The notes under the pieces were generated by a model, which was not told where the DNA came from, made no database searches, and worked only from the letters and a program-made list of their open reading frames with translations. Both the position numbers and the translations under genes were made by a program. Below are positions 1-6,670 of a stretch of 20,243 bases of DNA, piece by piece (position 1 is the stretch's first letter; each line of letters starts with the position of its first letter). Origin of the DNA: Actinomycetota bacterium (GTDB taxonomy: Bacteria > Actinomycetota > Actinomycetes > Nanopelagicales > Nanopelagicaceae); contig WLPB01000001.1 of NCBI GenBank assembly GCA_009698975.1, forward strand, positions 1 to 20,243. The letters run 5' to 3'.

Positions 1-600
1 ATTGATACCAAGTGGTTGCAATCGCTATCCAGACGAGATTTTGCTGCAGGTCTAGCTGAAGTTATCAAGTGTGGTTTTATCCGCGATCCCGAGATTCTGT
101 TCTTACTCGAGGGCCAGAATCTTGATTCCGTAATATCTAATGAAAGCCTTACTCGCAACCTCATATCTCGTGCAGTGACGGTTAAGGCCGACGTAGTGAA
201 TCAAGATTTTAAAGAGTCTGATCTTCGGGAAATTCTCAATTATGGACATACCTTTGGACACGCCATCGAAAGCTCATCTAGATATTCACTTCGCCATGGT
301 GAAGCGGTCTCGATTGGAATGATTTATGTTGCCGAGCTAGCCGCTCTTTCCGGATTGATTCCAGATGACGTAGTGAGCATGCATCGCGCAATACTGTTAG
401 CGATGGAGCTCCCCATTTCTCTGCCAAACGAGTTCACCGTAGAAAATTGGCCTGCCCTACTAACATCTATGCGGAGTGATAAGAAAGCTCGAGGGGTTGT
501 AATTCGCTTCGTAGTAGTGAGCGCCCCTGGCTCGGTCGCAAGACTCGAGGATCCAGAAGAAAGTATTTTGAAGTCCGCATATGAGAAGGTACTCCCATGA
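1..600 (+). CDS. aroB: 3-dehydroquinate synthase, 3' part only
   Basis: Second enzyme of the shikimate pathway, converting DAHP to 3-dehydroquinate in the cytoplasm with NAD and a divalent metal. The frame is open from the first base, so the start and the N-terminal NAD-binding half lie outside the window; 199 residues remain, roughly the C-terminal 55% of the usual 350-370. Visible family marks are GLAEVIKCG (metal-ligand Glu), NYGHTFGHAIE (metal-ligand His) and HGEAVSIGM (third ligand His), in the right order and spacing. The stop TGA overlaps the aroQ start (ATGA), so the two genes are probably co-transcribed and translationally coupled. No frameshift or odd codon use is seen. Identity is secure; only the 5' end is missing. 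Confidence 0.96.
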   Translation: MDTKWLQSLSRRDFAAGLAEVIKCGFIRDPEILFLLEGQNLDSVISNESLTRNLISRAVTVKADVVNQDFKESDLREILNYGHTFGHAIESSSRYSLRHGEAVSIGMIYVAELAALSGLIPDDVVSMHRAILLAMELPISLPNEFTVENWPALLTSMRSDKKARGVVIRFVVVSAPGSVARLEDPEESILKSAYEKVLP

Positions 601-1031
601 AGGTTTTAGTAATCAACGGCCCGAATCTCAACCGTCTCGATATCCGCGACTCAGAAATTTATGGGGATATGAGTTATTCCCAACTTGTTGAGTTCATCAC
701 AAAGGCCGCTACTAAGTTAAGTTGTGAAGTAGATATTCGTCAGAGCAACGAAGAGTCTGAAATCATTGGTTGGTTACATGAAGCGGCCGATTCGGGAGTA
801 GCCGTAGTAATTAATCCGGCCGCGTTTACGCATTATTCCTATGCAATACGCGACGCCGCTGAACTCGTTAAATCTCCACTTGTTGAGGTGCACTTATCGA
901 ATCCTCTCTCGCGGGAAGAGTTTCGACATACATCAGTAATTTCTGGGGTGGCCAACGGAACTATTGGTGGTTTTGGAGCGCACTCATACGAGCTCGCCCT
1001 GATAGCACTGCACTCTTTGAGTAACTCCTAG
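597..1031 (+). CDS. aroQ: Type II 3-dehydroquinate dehydratase
   Basis: Removes water from 3-dehydroquinate to give 3-dehydroshikimate, the step after AroB. At 144 residues it has the size of type II (dodecameric) enzymes. It opens with VLVINGPNLNRLDIR and continues to EIYG, which holds the catalytic Tyr and flanking Arg. The substrate-binding Asn and catalytic His are in NPAAFTHYSYAIRDA, and VEVHLSN plus REEFRH supply the remaining His and Arg. The N-terminal start ATG overlaps the aroB stop by 4 bp. The loop after RQSN reads EESE where many homologues have HEGE, but this position varies in the family. It is followed by 66 non-coding bases before efp. Confidence 0.96.
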   Translation: MKVLVINGPNLNRLDIRDSEIYGDMSYSQLVEFITKAATKLSCEVDIRQSNEESEIIGWLHEAADSGVAVVINPAAFTHYSYAIRDAAELVKSPLVEVHLSNPLSREEFRHTSVISGVANGTIGGFGAHSYELALIALHSLSNS

Positions 1032-1042
1032 TACAAATGAGG

Positions 1043-1048
1043 TAAGCT
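1043..1048 (+). promoter_or_regulatory. Candidate -10 element for efp
   Basis: TAAGCT, preceded by GG, fits the actinobacterial -10 form TANNNT and resembles the GGTAGACT and GGTTAGAAT elements before def and mihF-gmk in this window. Transcription would begin near 1055, giving a leader of about 43 bases with an SD (GGAG, 1089-1092). No convincing -35 is seen; TTGAGT at 1017-1022 is 20 bases away. A small inverted repeat, CTTCG at 1064-1068 and CGAAG at 1074-1078, lies in the leader. Confidence 0.35.
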
Positions 1049-1097
1049 CGCACACCTATTGAGCTTCGAAGTACGAAGTGAATGAACTGGAGTAACG

Positions 1098-1658
1098 ATG
1101 GCAACCACAAACGATCTCAAGAATGGCATGGTCCTCGACATTGAAGGCCAACTATGGACCGTTGTTGAATTTCAACATGTGAAACCCGGAAAAGGCCCAG
1201 CTTTCGTTCGCACAAAGCTCAAGCAAGTCCTCACGGGTAAAGTCATTGACCGCACTTTCAATGCCGGAGTAAAGGTCGATACAGCTATTGTTGAAAAGCG
1301 CGAAATGACATTTCTCTACAAAGAGGGCGATGACTTCGTATTCATGGATGATGTCAACTTCGATCAGATGACAATCTCACAAGTGACTGTCGGTGATGCA
1401 GCGGATTACATGCTAGAGAACACTGGCGCAATCGTTGCAATCCATGAAGGCAATCCACTCTTTATTGATTTGCCGGCCTCCGTCGCGTTGAAGATTACTT
1501 ATACAGAGCCAGGGCTACAGGGTGATCGTTCTTCTGGCGGCACTAAGCCTGCGACAGTAGAGACCGGAATTCAGATTCAGGTACCGCTCTTCATAAAGCA
1601 AGATGAGATAGTTCTGGTGGATACTCGCGATGGCTCTTACCAGGGCCGCGCTAATTAA
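1098..1658 (+). CDS. efp: Translation elongation factor P
   Basis: Binds between the P and E sites of stalled ribosomes and helps peptide bond formation at polyproline stretches. The 186 residues match the three-domain EF-P. The N-terminal KOW-like domain holds the tip loop VKPGKGPAF (Lys32), followed by an OB domain and the C-terminal OB domain with [11 protein letters not shown] and VDTRDGSY. The loop is the palindromic PGKGP described for an actinobacterial EF-P subfamily whose Lys works unmodified. No modification gene (epmA, epmB, ymfI or earP type) is visible nearby, although such genes need not be linked. The start at ATG 1098 follows GGAG with a gap of 5 bases and gives the expected N terminus [10 protein letters not shown]. 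Neighbours aroQ and nusB are the usual actinobacterial ones. Confidence 0.97.
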   Translation: MATTNDLKNGMVLDIEGQLWTVVEFQHVKPGKGPAFVRTKLKQVLTGKVIDRTFNAGVKVDTAIVEKREMTFLYKEGDDFVFMDDVNFDQMTISQVTVGDAADYMLENTGAIVAIHEGNPLFIDLPASVALKITYTEPGLQGDRSSGGTKPATVETGIQIQVPLFIKQDEIVLVDTRDGSYQGRAN

Positions 1659-1660
1659 CT

Positions 1661-1702
1661 CCTTCCGATTGCTTACGCCAACGAACACCTCGACTCGGAA
1701 GG
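1661..1702 (+). promoter_or_regulatory. Inverted repeat overlapping the nusB ribosome binding site
   Basis: CCTTCCGA (1661-1668) and TCGGAAGG (1695-1702) are perfect 8-bp inverted repeats around a 26-base loop. The right arm contains GGAAGG, the only SD-like sequence before nusB, 11 bases from its ATG. The stem could therefore mask nusB translation. It is not a classical terminator because no T-run follows (CTTCACTC). Confidence 0.4.
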
Positions 1703-1713
1703 CTTCACTCTAA

Positions 1714-2136
1714 ATGTCAGCGCGCAGTAAGGCACGTAAGCAAGCTCTCGATCTCCTCTACGAGGCAGATATTCGTAGCGCCAATCCTGCTGCGATTCTT
1801 GAGTCTCGCGAAACCACAGAGGAGGGGCCTGATGCCCGACCAATTCGCGAGTTCACACGCGAACTCATTGGGGGAGTAGTCGAAAACTCTAGAAAGATTG
1901 ATGAGTTGATTGCAACCTATGCGCAAGGCTGGGATATGGATCGCCTCGCTACAGTTGATCGAAACATTCTAAGGCTCGGAATTTACGAAATCATTTGGAG
2001 TGACGACGTTGCGGATGGAATTGCTATCGATGAAGCGCTGACTTTGGCACAAGAGCTATCGACCGATGATTCCGCTACCTTCATCCACGGTTTATTAGGC
2101 AAGATTTCTTCCATCAAAGATGGCGTTGCTCGCTAA
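1714..2136 (+). CDS. nusB: Transcription antitermination factor NusB
   Basis: All-helical RNA-binding protein that, with NusE (S10), binds boxA RNA in rRNA leaders and supports antitermination. The 140 residues match the family. The N terminus has ARSKARKQALDLLYEAD, and the core has WDMDRLATVDRNILRLG followed by YEIIW. IAIDEALTLAQELS and FIHGLLGKI correspond to the usual INEAVELAK and FVNGVLD segments. ATG 1714 gives the standard N terminus; the SD-like GGAAGG is rather far away (11 bases). The 3' end converges on bldD: the two stop codons overlap within CTAA at 2133-2136, so no terminator fits between the genes. Confidence 0.95.
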   Translation: MSARSKARKQALDLLYEADIRSANPAAILESRETTEEGPDARPIREFTRELIGGVVENSRKIDELIATYAQGWDMDRLATVDRNILRLGIYEIIWSDDVADGIAIDEALTLAQELSTDDSATFIHGLLGKISSIKDGVAR

Positions 2137-2645
2137 CCTTCGCGCACCATAAGTAGTCGGTTCTCTTTTAACCGCTTAAATAGTGAGCTCTCGTCGTGAG
2201 CGAGTAAGAGTTCCATCGCATCCCCATCGCTCTCGCGAACAGTGAGAAATTCTCCAGCCCAGTCCTGCCGTCGGGCTGCAATCTCATTGAGGAAGTTCTT
2301 GACAGCGCTTATCTCCTTCATGTTGCTTTGCGAGTTTCTGAGCGCACGCAAATCAAAGCTCCATCTGCTCTGCCGTTCTCGCGCTTTAGTGGCTGGAGTA
2401 AGAAAATACTCCAAGGGGACATCGAAGAAGTCACCTAGCTGCACCAGTCGCGCCAGAGAGATTGCTCGGTTACCGCGTTCATAGGAGCCCAAAACAACCG
2501 CCTTGATGGCGCCGCCACTCATCGCCTCGCACTGATCAAGGGTGAGCCCTCTACCTCGCCTGAGCTCGCGCAATCTCTCCGCACATAATTGCTCAATCTC
2601 GTTACCCATATTTTTATCCGTATCGTTATTCATATCTTTATTCAT
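2133..2645 (-). CDS. bldD: BldD-like XRE-family regulator with c-di-GMP signature
   Basis: DNA-binding regulator of 170 residues, homologous to Streptomyces BldD, the c-di-GMP-controlled developmental repressor. An XRE-type helix-turn-helix spans about residues 18-82, with the BldD-like recognition segment KAVVLGSYERGNRAIS. The C-terminal domain (about 95-170) carries R126-Q-D128, eight residues, then R137-E-S-D140. This matches the published signature RXD-X8-RXXD of BldD. The RGD and RQDD of Streptomyces are RQD and RESD here, but the charged residues are kept. The slot between nusB and pyrR is where bldD sits in Streptomyces. The start at 2645 is fixed by a strong SD (AGGAGG, complement of 2651-2656) 5 bases upstream. 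The first 16 codons are four imperfect 12-base repeats and are AT-rich compared with the rest. The role in a small-genome organism is unknown. Confidence 0.88.
   Translation of the reverse strand: MNKDMNNDTDKNMGNEIEQLCAERLRELRRGRGLTLDQCEAMSGGAIKAVVLGSYERGNRAISLARLVQLGDFFDVPLEYFLTPATKARERQSRWSFDLRALRNSQSNMKEISAVKNFLNEIAARRQDWAGEFLTVRESDGDAMELLLAHDESSLFKRLKENRLLMVREG
2598..2645 (-). repeat. Four imperfect 12-base tandem repeats at the bldD start
   Basis: Read on the minus strand from the start codon, the first 48 bases divide into ATGAATAAAGAT, ATGAATAACGAT, ACGGATAAAAAT and ATGGGTAACGAG. They encode MNKD, MNND, TDKN and MGNE. Units 1 and 2 differ at one base; units 3 and 4 have drifted further. 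The array precedes the helix-turn-helix domain and supplies three in-frame ATG codons, of which only the first has an SD at the right distance. Confidence 0.8.
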
Positions 2646-2673
2646 GATTTCCTCCTAAGACCGATGAGCGGCC

Positions 2674-2679
2674 AGCCTA
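2674..2679 (-). promoter_or_regulatory. Candidate -10 element for bldD
   Basis: On the minus strand TAGGCT (complement of AGCCTA) fits TANNNT and lies 28 bases before the bldD ATG, leaving room for a short leader with the AGGAGG site. No good -35 is found 17 bases upstream. This is a pattern match only. Confidence 0.3.
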
Positions 2680-2690
2680 GATTGAAGTGG

Positions 2691-2705
2691 TTGACCTGTG
2701 TTGAG
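2691..2705. promoter_or_regulatory. Possible BldD operator (one mismatch)
   Basis: TTGACCTGTGTTGAG resembles the Streptomyces BldD box, TNAC, five bases, GTNA, with one mismatch (T for G in the right half). It lies in the divergent region just upstream of the candidate bldD -10, where BldD autoregulation would act, and about 25 bases upstream of the pyr -10. The consensus is short, so chance occurrence is quite possible. Confidence 0.22.
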
Positions 2706-2730
2706 TTCATCCACATGGAGGGGCCCGTGA

Positions 2731-2736
2731 TATCAT
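2731..2736 (+). promoter_or_regulatory. Candidate -10 element of the pyr operon promoter
   Basis: TATCAT is a good -10 match and the only one between bldD and pyrR on this strand. Transcription would start near 2743, so the mRNA would begin just at the 5' arm of the PyrR leader structure. No clear -35 lies 17 bases upstream (CATCCA). Confidence 0.42.
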
Positions 2737-2743
2737 TGGCGAA

Positions 2744-2783
2744 AGGTTCCTTTAACAACCTGTCCAGAGAGGCAGGAAAGGAG
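2744..2783 (+). promoter_or_regulatory. PyrR-binding leader hairpin masking the pyrR SD
   Basis: GTCCAGAGAGGC (2762-2773) matches the core of the PyrR-binding loop consensus, RUCCNGNGAGGY. CCTG (2759-2762) pairs with CAGG (2773-2776), T2763 is bulged, CC pairs with GG, and AGAGA forms the loop. Below a purine-rich internal bulge (AACAA, 2754-2758), TCCTTT (2748-2753) pairs perfectly with AAAGGA (2777-2782), which is the SD of pyrR. The protein-stabilised hairpin would thus hide the SD. A competing hairpin pairs AGGTT (2744-2748) with AACCT (2757-2761) and frees the SD. This layout agrees with PyrR translational repression reported in Mycobacterium smegmatis rather than with Bacillus-type attenuation; no terminator T-run is present. 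Confidence 0.78.
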
Positions 2784-2788
2784 ATTTA

Positions 2789-3325
2789 ATGAGCGTAGCC
2801 CTGAGCGCACAGGATATATCCCGCGCTATTACTCGAATCTCGCACGAAATTCTTGAGCGAAACCCCGATACTCAATCGATCACTCTTCTCGGCATACCTA
2901 CGCGAGGCTCGGATCTTGCAAAGCGAATAGCGGTCGAGATGCACGCTATCTCAGGCCATTCCATTGAATGCGGAACACTTGATATTACTCTTCATCGCGA
3001 TGATTTGCGGATGCGATCGCCCAGGCCTCTGATGGAGACAGTCATTCCCGTCAAAGGGGTGCAGGGCCGCGTAGTCGTACTTGTGGATGATGTACTTTTC
3101 TCAGGAAGAACTATTCGAAGCGCACTCGATGCTCTCGGAGAGATTGGGCGCCCAGAACGGGTGCAATTAGCAGTCTTGGTCGACAGAGGCCATCGCGAGC
3201 TTCCTATCAAAGCTGATTTCGTAGGGAAGAATCTACCTAGCTCGCTCTCACAGAGAATTAAAGTCCAGTTCGTCGAAGTCGACGGAGTAGACGAAGTTTC
3301 AATTGAGGAGGAGAGCTCCCGATGA
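2789..3325 (+). CDS. pyrR: Pyrimidine operon RNA-binding regulator PyrR
   Basis: Senses UMP and binds pyr leader RNA; many members also have uracil phosphoribosyltransferase activity. The 178 residues match the family. The conserved [12 protein letters not shown] (residues 62-73) and the PRPP-binding loop [10 protein letters not shown] (99-108) are intact, as is the basic IPTRG segment near residue 36. The SD AAAGGAG (2777-2783) is 5 bases before ATG 2789, and its bases also form the right arm of the leader hairpin, which predicts autoregulation. It is the first gene of the pyr operon; its stop overlaps the pyrB start by 4 bp (ATGA), so repression would pass on to pyrB by translational coupling. 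Confidence 0.96.
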   Translation: MSVALSAQDISRAITRISHEILERNPDTQSITLLGIPTRGSDLAKRIAVEMHAISGHSIECGTLDITLHRDDLRMRSPRPLMETVIPVKGVQGRVVVLVDDVLFSGRTIRSALDALGEIGRPERVQLAVLVDRGHRELPIKADFVGKNLPSSLSQRIKVQFVEVDGVDEVSIEEESSR

Positions 3326-4260
3326 ATCATCTCTTATCCATCAACGATATCGATAAAGAGTTCGCAATCCGAATTTTAGATACAGCAATTGAAATGGCAA
3401 AGGTCTCGGATGGTCCGGTCAAGAAGCTTCCTACCTTGCGCGGCAAGACAGTTGTCAATCTCTTCGCCGAAGATTCCACGCGCACTCGTATCTCTTTCGA
3501 AGCGGCGGCTAAGCGACTTTCCGCCGATGTCATTAACTTCACCGCAAAGGGTTCAAGTCTGAGTAAAGGTGAATCGCTCAAAGATACAGCCCAAACATTG
3601 CAGGCACTTGGTGCGGATGCTGTCGTCATTAGACACCCCGCCTCAGGTGCAGCGCACCAGTTAGCGCAAGGCAAGTGGGTGCATGGCAGTGTCATTAACG
3701 CTGGTGATGGTACTCACGAACATCCAAGCCAAGCGCTCCTTGATGCATACACAATTCGAAAGCATCTGCGGTCGAACTCTGGAGATCTTGCCGGTATTCG
3801 AGTTGCGATTGTGGGAGATATCTTACATTCTCGTGTAGCCCGCTCAAATATCTTATTGCTAAAAAAGCTAGGCGCAGATGTAATACTCGTGGCGCCACCC
3901 ACCTTACTCCCGCTCTATGTGCAGCAATGGGGTGTTGAAGTTTCCTATGACTTCAATACAGTTCTTCCCACGGTTGATGCAGTCATCATGCTGCGCATAC
4001 AACAAGAACGCATGAGCGATCTCTACTTCCCAAGTGAGCGCGAGTATTCATCACTCTTCGGAATAGATGCCGAGCGATTGGCTCTTACCAAGCCCGGCTC
4101 AATCATTATGCACCCAGGCCCAATGAATCGAGGCCTAGAAATAACGGCGGAAGTTGCAGACAGCACGCAATCCGTTGTGGTCGAGCAAGTGTCTAATGGA
4201 GTAGCAATTCGAATGGCAATTCTCTACTTATTCATCGCAGGAAGTCAGGAAGGCCAGTAA
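3322..4260 (+). CDS. pyrB: Aspartate carbamoyltransferase, catalytic subunit
   Basis: Joins carbamoyl phosphate and aspartate to N-carbamoyl-L-aspartate. The 312 residues match the catalytic chain. The carbamoyl phosphate site is STRTRISFE (52-60), the Lys loop SSLSKGES lies near 78-85, HPASGA is at 105-110 and HPSQALLD at 134-141. The aspartate site includes RIQQERM, and the C-terminal HPGPMNRG is present. No regulatory chain (pyrI) follows, as usual in Gram-positive-type pyr operons where control is by PyrR. The start overlaps the pyrR stop by 4 bp after a strong GGAGGAGAG, and the stop shares one base with the pyrC start. Confidence 0.97.
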   Translation: MNHLLSINDIDKEFAIRILDTAIEMAKVSDGPVKKLPTLRGKTVVNLFAEDSTRTRISFEAAAKRLSADVINFTAKGSSLSKGESLKDTAQTLQALGADAVVIRHPASGAAHQLAQGKWVHGSVINAGDGTHEHPSQALLDAYTIRKHLRSNSGDLAGIRVAIVGDILHSRVARSNILLLKKLGADVILVAPPTLLPLYVQQWGVEVSYDFNTVLPTVDAVIMLRIQQERMSDLYFPSEREYSSLFGIDAERLALTKPGSIIMHPGPMNRGLEITAEVADSTQSVVVEQVSNGVAIRMAILYLFIAGSQEGQ

Positions 4261-5543
4261 TGAGCGGACATTTTCTAATTCAAGGCGGAACTATCAGTGA
4301 TGGTTCACAGGTTGATATTGAGATTAAAGGCGAGAAAATCATCGCCATAGGCGCAGGAATTCAAGCCACTGGTGCGCAAGTAATTGATGCCGCTGGCGCA
4401 GTTGTACTCTCTGGTTTTGTTGACCTGCATACTCACCTGCGTGAACCGGGAAGAGAGAACTCAGAAACGATTGCTACCGGATCACTCGCGGCTGCTCGTG
4501 GTGGATATGTTGCAGTCAGCGCCATGGCAAATACTTTGCCGGTCGCCGACTCAGCTGCAATAGTTGAACAAGTTTCGGCAATCGGCGCAAGCGTTGGCTT
4601 AGTTGATGTTTTTCCAATCGGTGCGGTCACCAAAGGGCTCGAAGGAAGAGAGTTAGCAGATCTTGCGTCTATGGCACACTCGAAAGCGAAGGTAAGGGTG
4701 TTCAGTGATGATGGAAATTGTGTTTCAGATCCGTTAGTGATGAGACGAGCTCTTGAATATGTGAAGCAATTCGATGGAGTTATCGCCCAACATGCACAAG
4801 ACCCTCGCTTGACCGAAGGTGCACAAATGCACGAAGGCGTAGTTTCCTCAACCTTAGGGTTGAAGGGTTGGCCATCGGTTGCGGAGGAATCAATTATTGC
4901 GCGCGATATTCTGCTAGCGAATTTAGTGGGAGCGCGTCTGCACATCTGTCATGTCACCACTCGCGGAGGAGTCGAGATAATCCGCTGGGCTAAGTCTCAG
5001 GGTATGCGCGTCAGCGCAGAGGTAACGCCGCATCACTTGCTACTTACCGATGAGAGCGCGAACTCTTATGATCCGATTTTCAAAGTAAATCCACCACTTC
5101 GAACATCCGATGATGTGCTTGCGCTTCAGGACGCACTTATCGACGGAACAATTGATGTCCTCGCAACAGATCACGCACCGCATCCAGTGGAAAGCAAGGA
5201 GTGCGAGTGGCAGAGCGCAGCGTTTGGCATGGTGGGGCTAGAGACAGCGTTTCCCATCCTCTACACAACACTTATTCATTCGGGTCGAATGAGTTGGAGT
5301 CGTGCTGTTGATGTTATGAGCACCGCTCCCGCGTTGATCGCAGGTTATGGTAATCATGGAAGGCCGATTGCCGTGGGGGAGCCAGCCCATATCGCAATTG
5401 TTAATCCGACCCATACCTGGCAGGTCGATCGAGCATCACTTGCCTCGAAGAGCAAAAATACGCCCTTTCACGGATTGAAATTGAGCGGCGCGGTAGTGGC
5501 GACCTTCTTTAATGGCCGTCTAACCCATAAGGTCGGCAAATAA
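4260..5543 (+). CDS. pyrC: Dihydroorotase, class I
   Basis: Closes N-carbamoylaspartate to dihydroorotate with a binuclear zinc centre. At 427 residues it is the long class I form. Metal ligands are visible: H57 and H59 in DLHTHLREPG, the Asp of FSDDG (near 151), H178 in AQHAQD, H231 in HICHVTT, and D304 in TDHAPH. The substrate-contact Arg follows the HTH motif. AMANTLPV replaces the common MPNT.P with Asn kept. Streptomyces carries an extra small gene between pyrC and carA; here the two overlap by one base (TAATG), so that gene is absent. Confidence 0.96.
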   Translation: MSGHFLIQGGTISDGSQVDIEIKGEKIIAIGAGIQATGAQVIDAAGAVVLSGFVDLHTHLREPGRENSETIATGSLAAARGGYVAVSAMANTLPVADSAAIVEQVSAIGASVGLVDVFPIGAVTKGLEGRELADLASMAHSKAKVRVFSDDGNCVSDPLVMRRALEYVKQFDGVIAQHAQDPRLTEGAQMHEGVVSSTLGLKGWPSVAEESIIARDILLANLVGARLHICHVTTRGGVEIIRWAKSQGMRVSAEVTPHHLLLTDESANSYDPIFKVNPPLRTSDDVLALQDALIDGTIDVLATDHAPHPVESKECEWQSAAFGMVGLETAFPILYTTLIHSGRMSWSRAVDVMSTAPALIAGYGNHGRPIAVGEPAHIAIVNPTHTWQVDRASLASKSKNTPFHGLKLSGAVVATFFNGRLTHKVGK

Positions 5544-6670
5544 TGAGTATTGCATATTTCGTTTTAGATGATGGAAGAATCTTCGAAGGAAGGTCCTGGG
5601 GAGCTACCGGAAAGACCTTTGGCGAGGCAGTGTTTCAAACCGGCATGACCGGTTATCAGGAAACTCTCACAGATCCGAGTTATCACCGCCAAGTTGTAGT
5701 GATGACCGCTCCACATATTGGAAATACCGGAGTAAATCTGGAAGATAACGAGTCGAAGAAGTTTTGGGTATCCGGATTTGTTGTGAGAAACCCATCCACA
5801 TTTCATAGCAATTGGCGAAGCACCGGAGATCTCGAGTCAGAACTTAAGAAACAATCTATTGTCGGAATCTCTGGCGTGGATACTCGTGCTATCACTCGAC
5901 ACCTTCGCGATAGAGGTGCGATGCGGGTTGGTATTTTCTCTGATACCGATCTCACCCGGGAAGAGATGGTGGTCGAGGTAAGAAAGCAAAGTCAGATGGC
6001 TGGCTCAAACCTCTCCGAAGATGTTTCCACCGAGAAGGCGTATTGCGTTCCAGCTGTAGGGGAGAAAAAATTTACAGTTGTGGCACTTGACCTGGGAATA
6101 AAGGCTGCAACCCCGCGTAATATGTCAGAGCGTGGCATTGAGGTTCATGTGCTTCCGTATAACTCGACCTTGGAAGATATTATGAAATACAAGCCCGATG
6201 GCGTCTTTCTCTCCAATGGACCTGGGGATCCCGCAACCATGGTTGAGACTGTTGCTCTTGTCCGCGAGATATTAATCGAAGAGATTCCAATTTTCGGAAT
6301 TTGTTTCGGTCATCAGATTCTCGGACGAGCACTTGGATTCGAAACCTATAAGCTGCAATTTGGCCATCGTGGTATCAACCAACCTGTTCTTGATCGCACC
6401 AACGGAAAAGTTGAAATCACAGCTCATAACCACGGCTTCGCACTCAGCGCTCCAACCGATTCTGTCTTCACCACCGTCTTCGGAAGTGGCCGAGTTACTC
6501 ACATCTGTCTCAATGATGGAGTGGTTGAAGGAATAGAGCTCCTTGAAAGAGGCGCTTTTAGTGTTCAGTATCATCCCGAAGCAGCAGCTGGTCCGCATGA
6601 TGCAAGCTATCTCTTTGACCGCTTCATTGATGTGATGGAGAAATATCCTCAAAAGGCGGTGAATCTCTAA
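5543..6670 (+). CDS. carA: Carbamoyl phosphate synthase, small (glutaminase) subunit
   Basis: Hydrolyses glutamine and channels ammonia to CarB. The 375 residues match the family. The N-terminal CarA domain has [11 protein letters not shown] and [13 protein letters not shown]. The class I glutamine amidotransferase domain (about 178-372) has SNGPGDP, the nucleophile Cys254 in GICFGHQ, and the catalytic His344 and Glu346 in VQYHPE. Oxyanion and contact segments ([18 protein letters not shown]) are intact. Single-base overlaps on both sides (5543 and 6670) make coupled translation with pyrC and carB likely, which suits a 1:1 CarA:CarB complex. Confidence 0.97.
   Translation: MSIAYFVLDDGRIFEGRSWGATGKTFGEAVFQTGMTGYQETLTDPSYHRQVVVMTAPHIGNTGVNLEDNESKKFWVSGFVVRNPSTFHSNWRSTGDLESELKKQSIVGISGVDTRAITRHLRDRGAMRVGIFSDTDLTREEMVVEVRKQSQMAGSNLSEDVSTEKAYCVPAVGEKKFTVVALDLGIKAATPRNMSERGIEVHVLPYNSTLEDIMKYKPDGVFLSNGPGDPATMVETVALVREILIEEIPIFGICFGHQILGRALGFETYKLQFGHRGINQPVLDRTNGKVEITAHNHGFALSAPTDSVFTTVFGSGRVTHICLNDGVVEGIELLERGAFSVQYHPEAAAGPHDASYLFDRFIDVMEKYPQKAVNL

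Noticed and set aside
1064..1078. Small hairpin CTTCG/CGAAG in the efp leader
   Set aside because: Five pairs only, no link to the SD or a T-run; probably chance.
2589..2788. Small plus-strand open frame running across the bldD start and the pyr leader
   Set aside because: It is opposite the bldD repeat array, has no SD, and would run through the PyrR hairpin; no sign of a real protein.
4433..4945. 170-codon open frame on the minus strand within pyrC
   Set aside because: It lies wholly opposite a strongly conserved enzyme, has no SD or neighbour logic, and its composition (many Ser, Ala, Pro, Cys) is that of a shadow frame.
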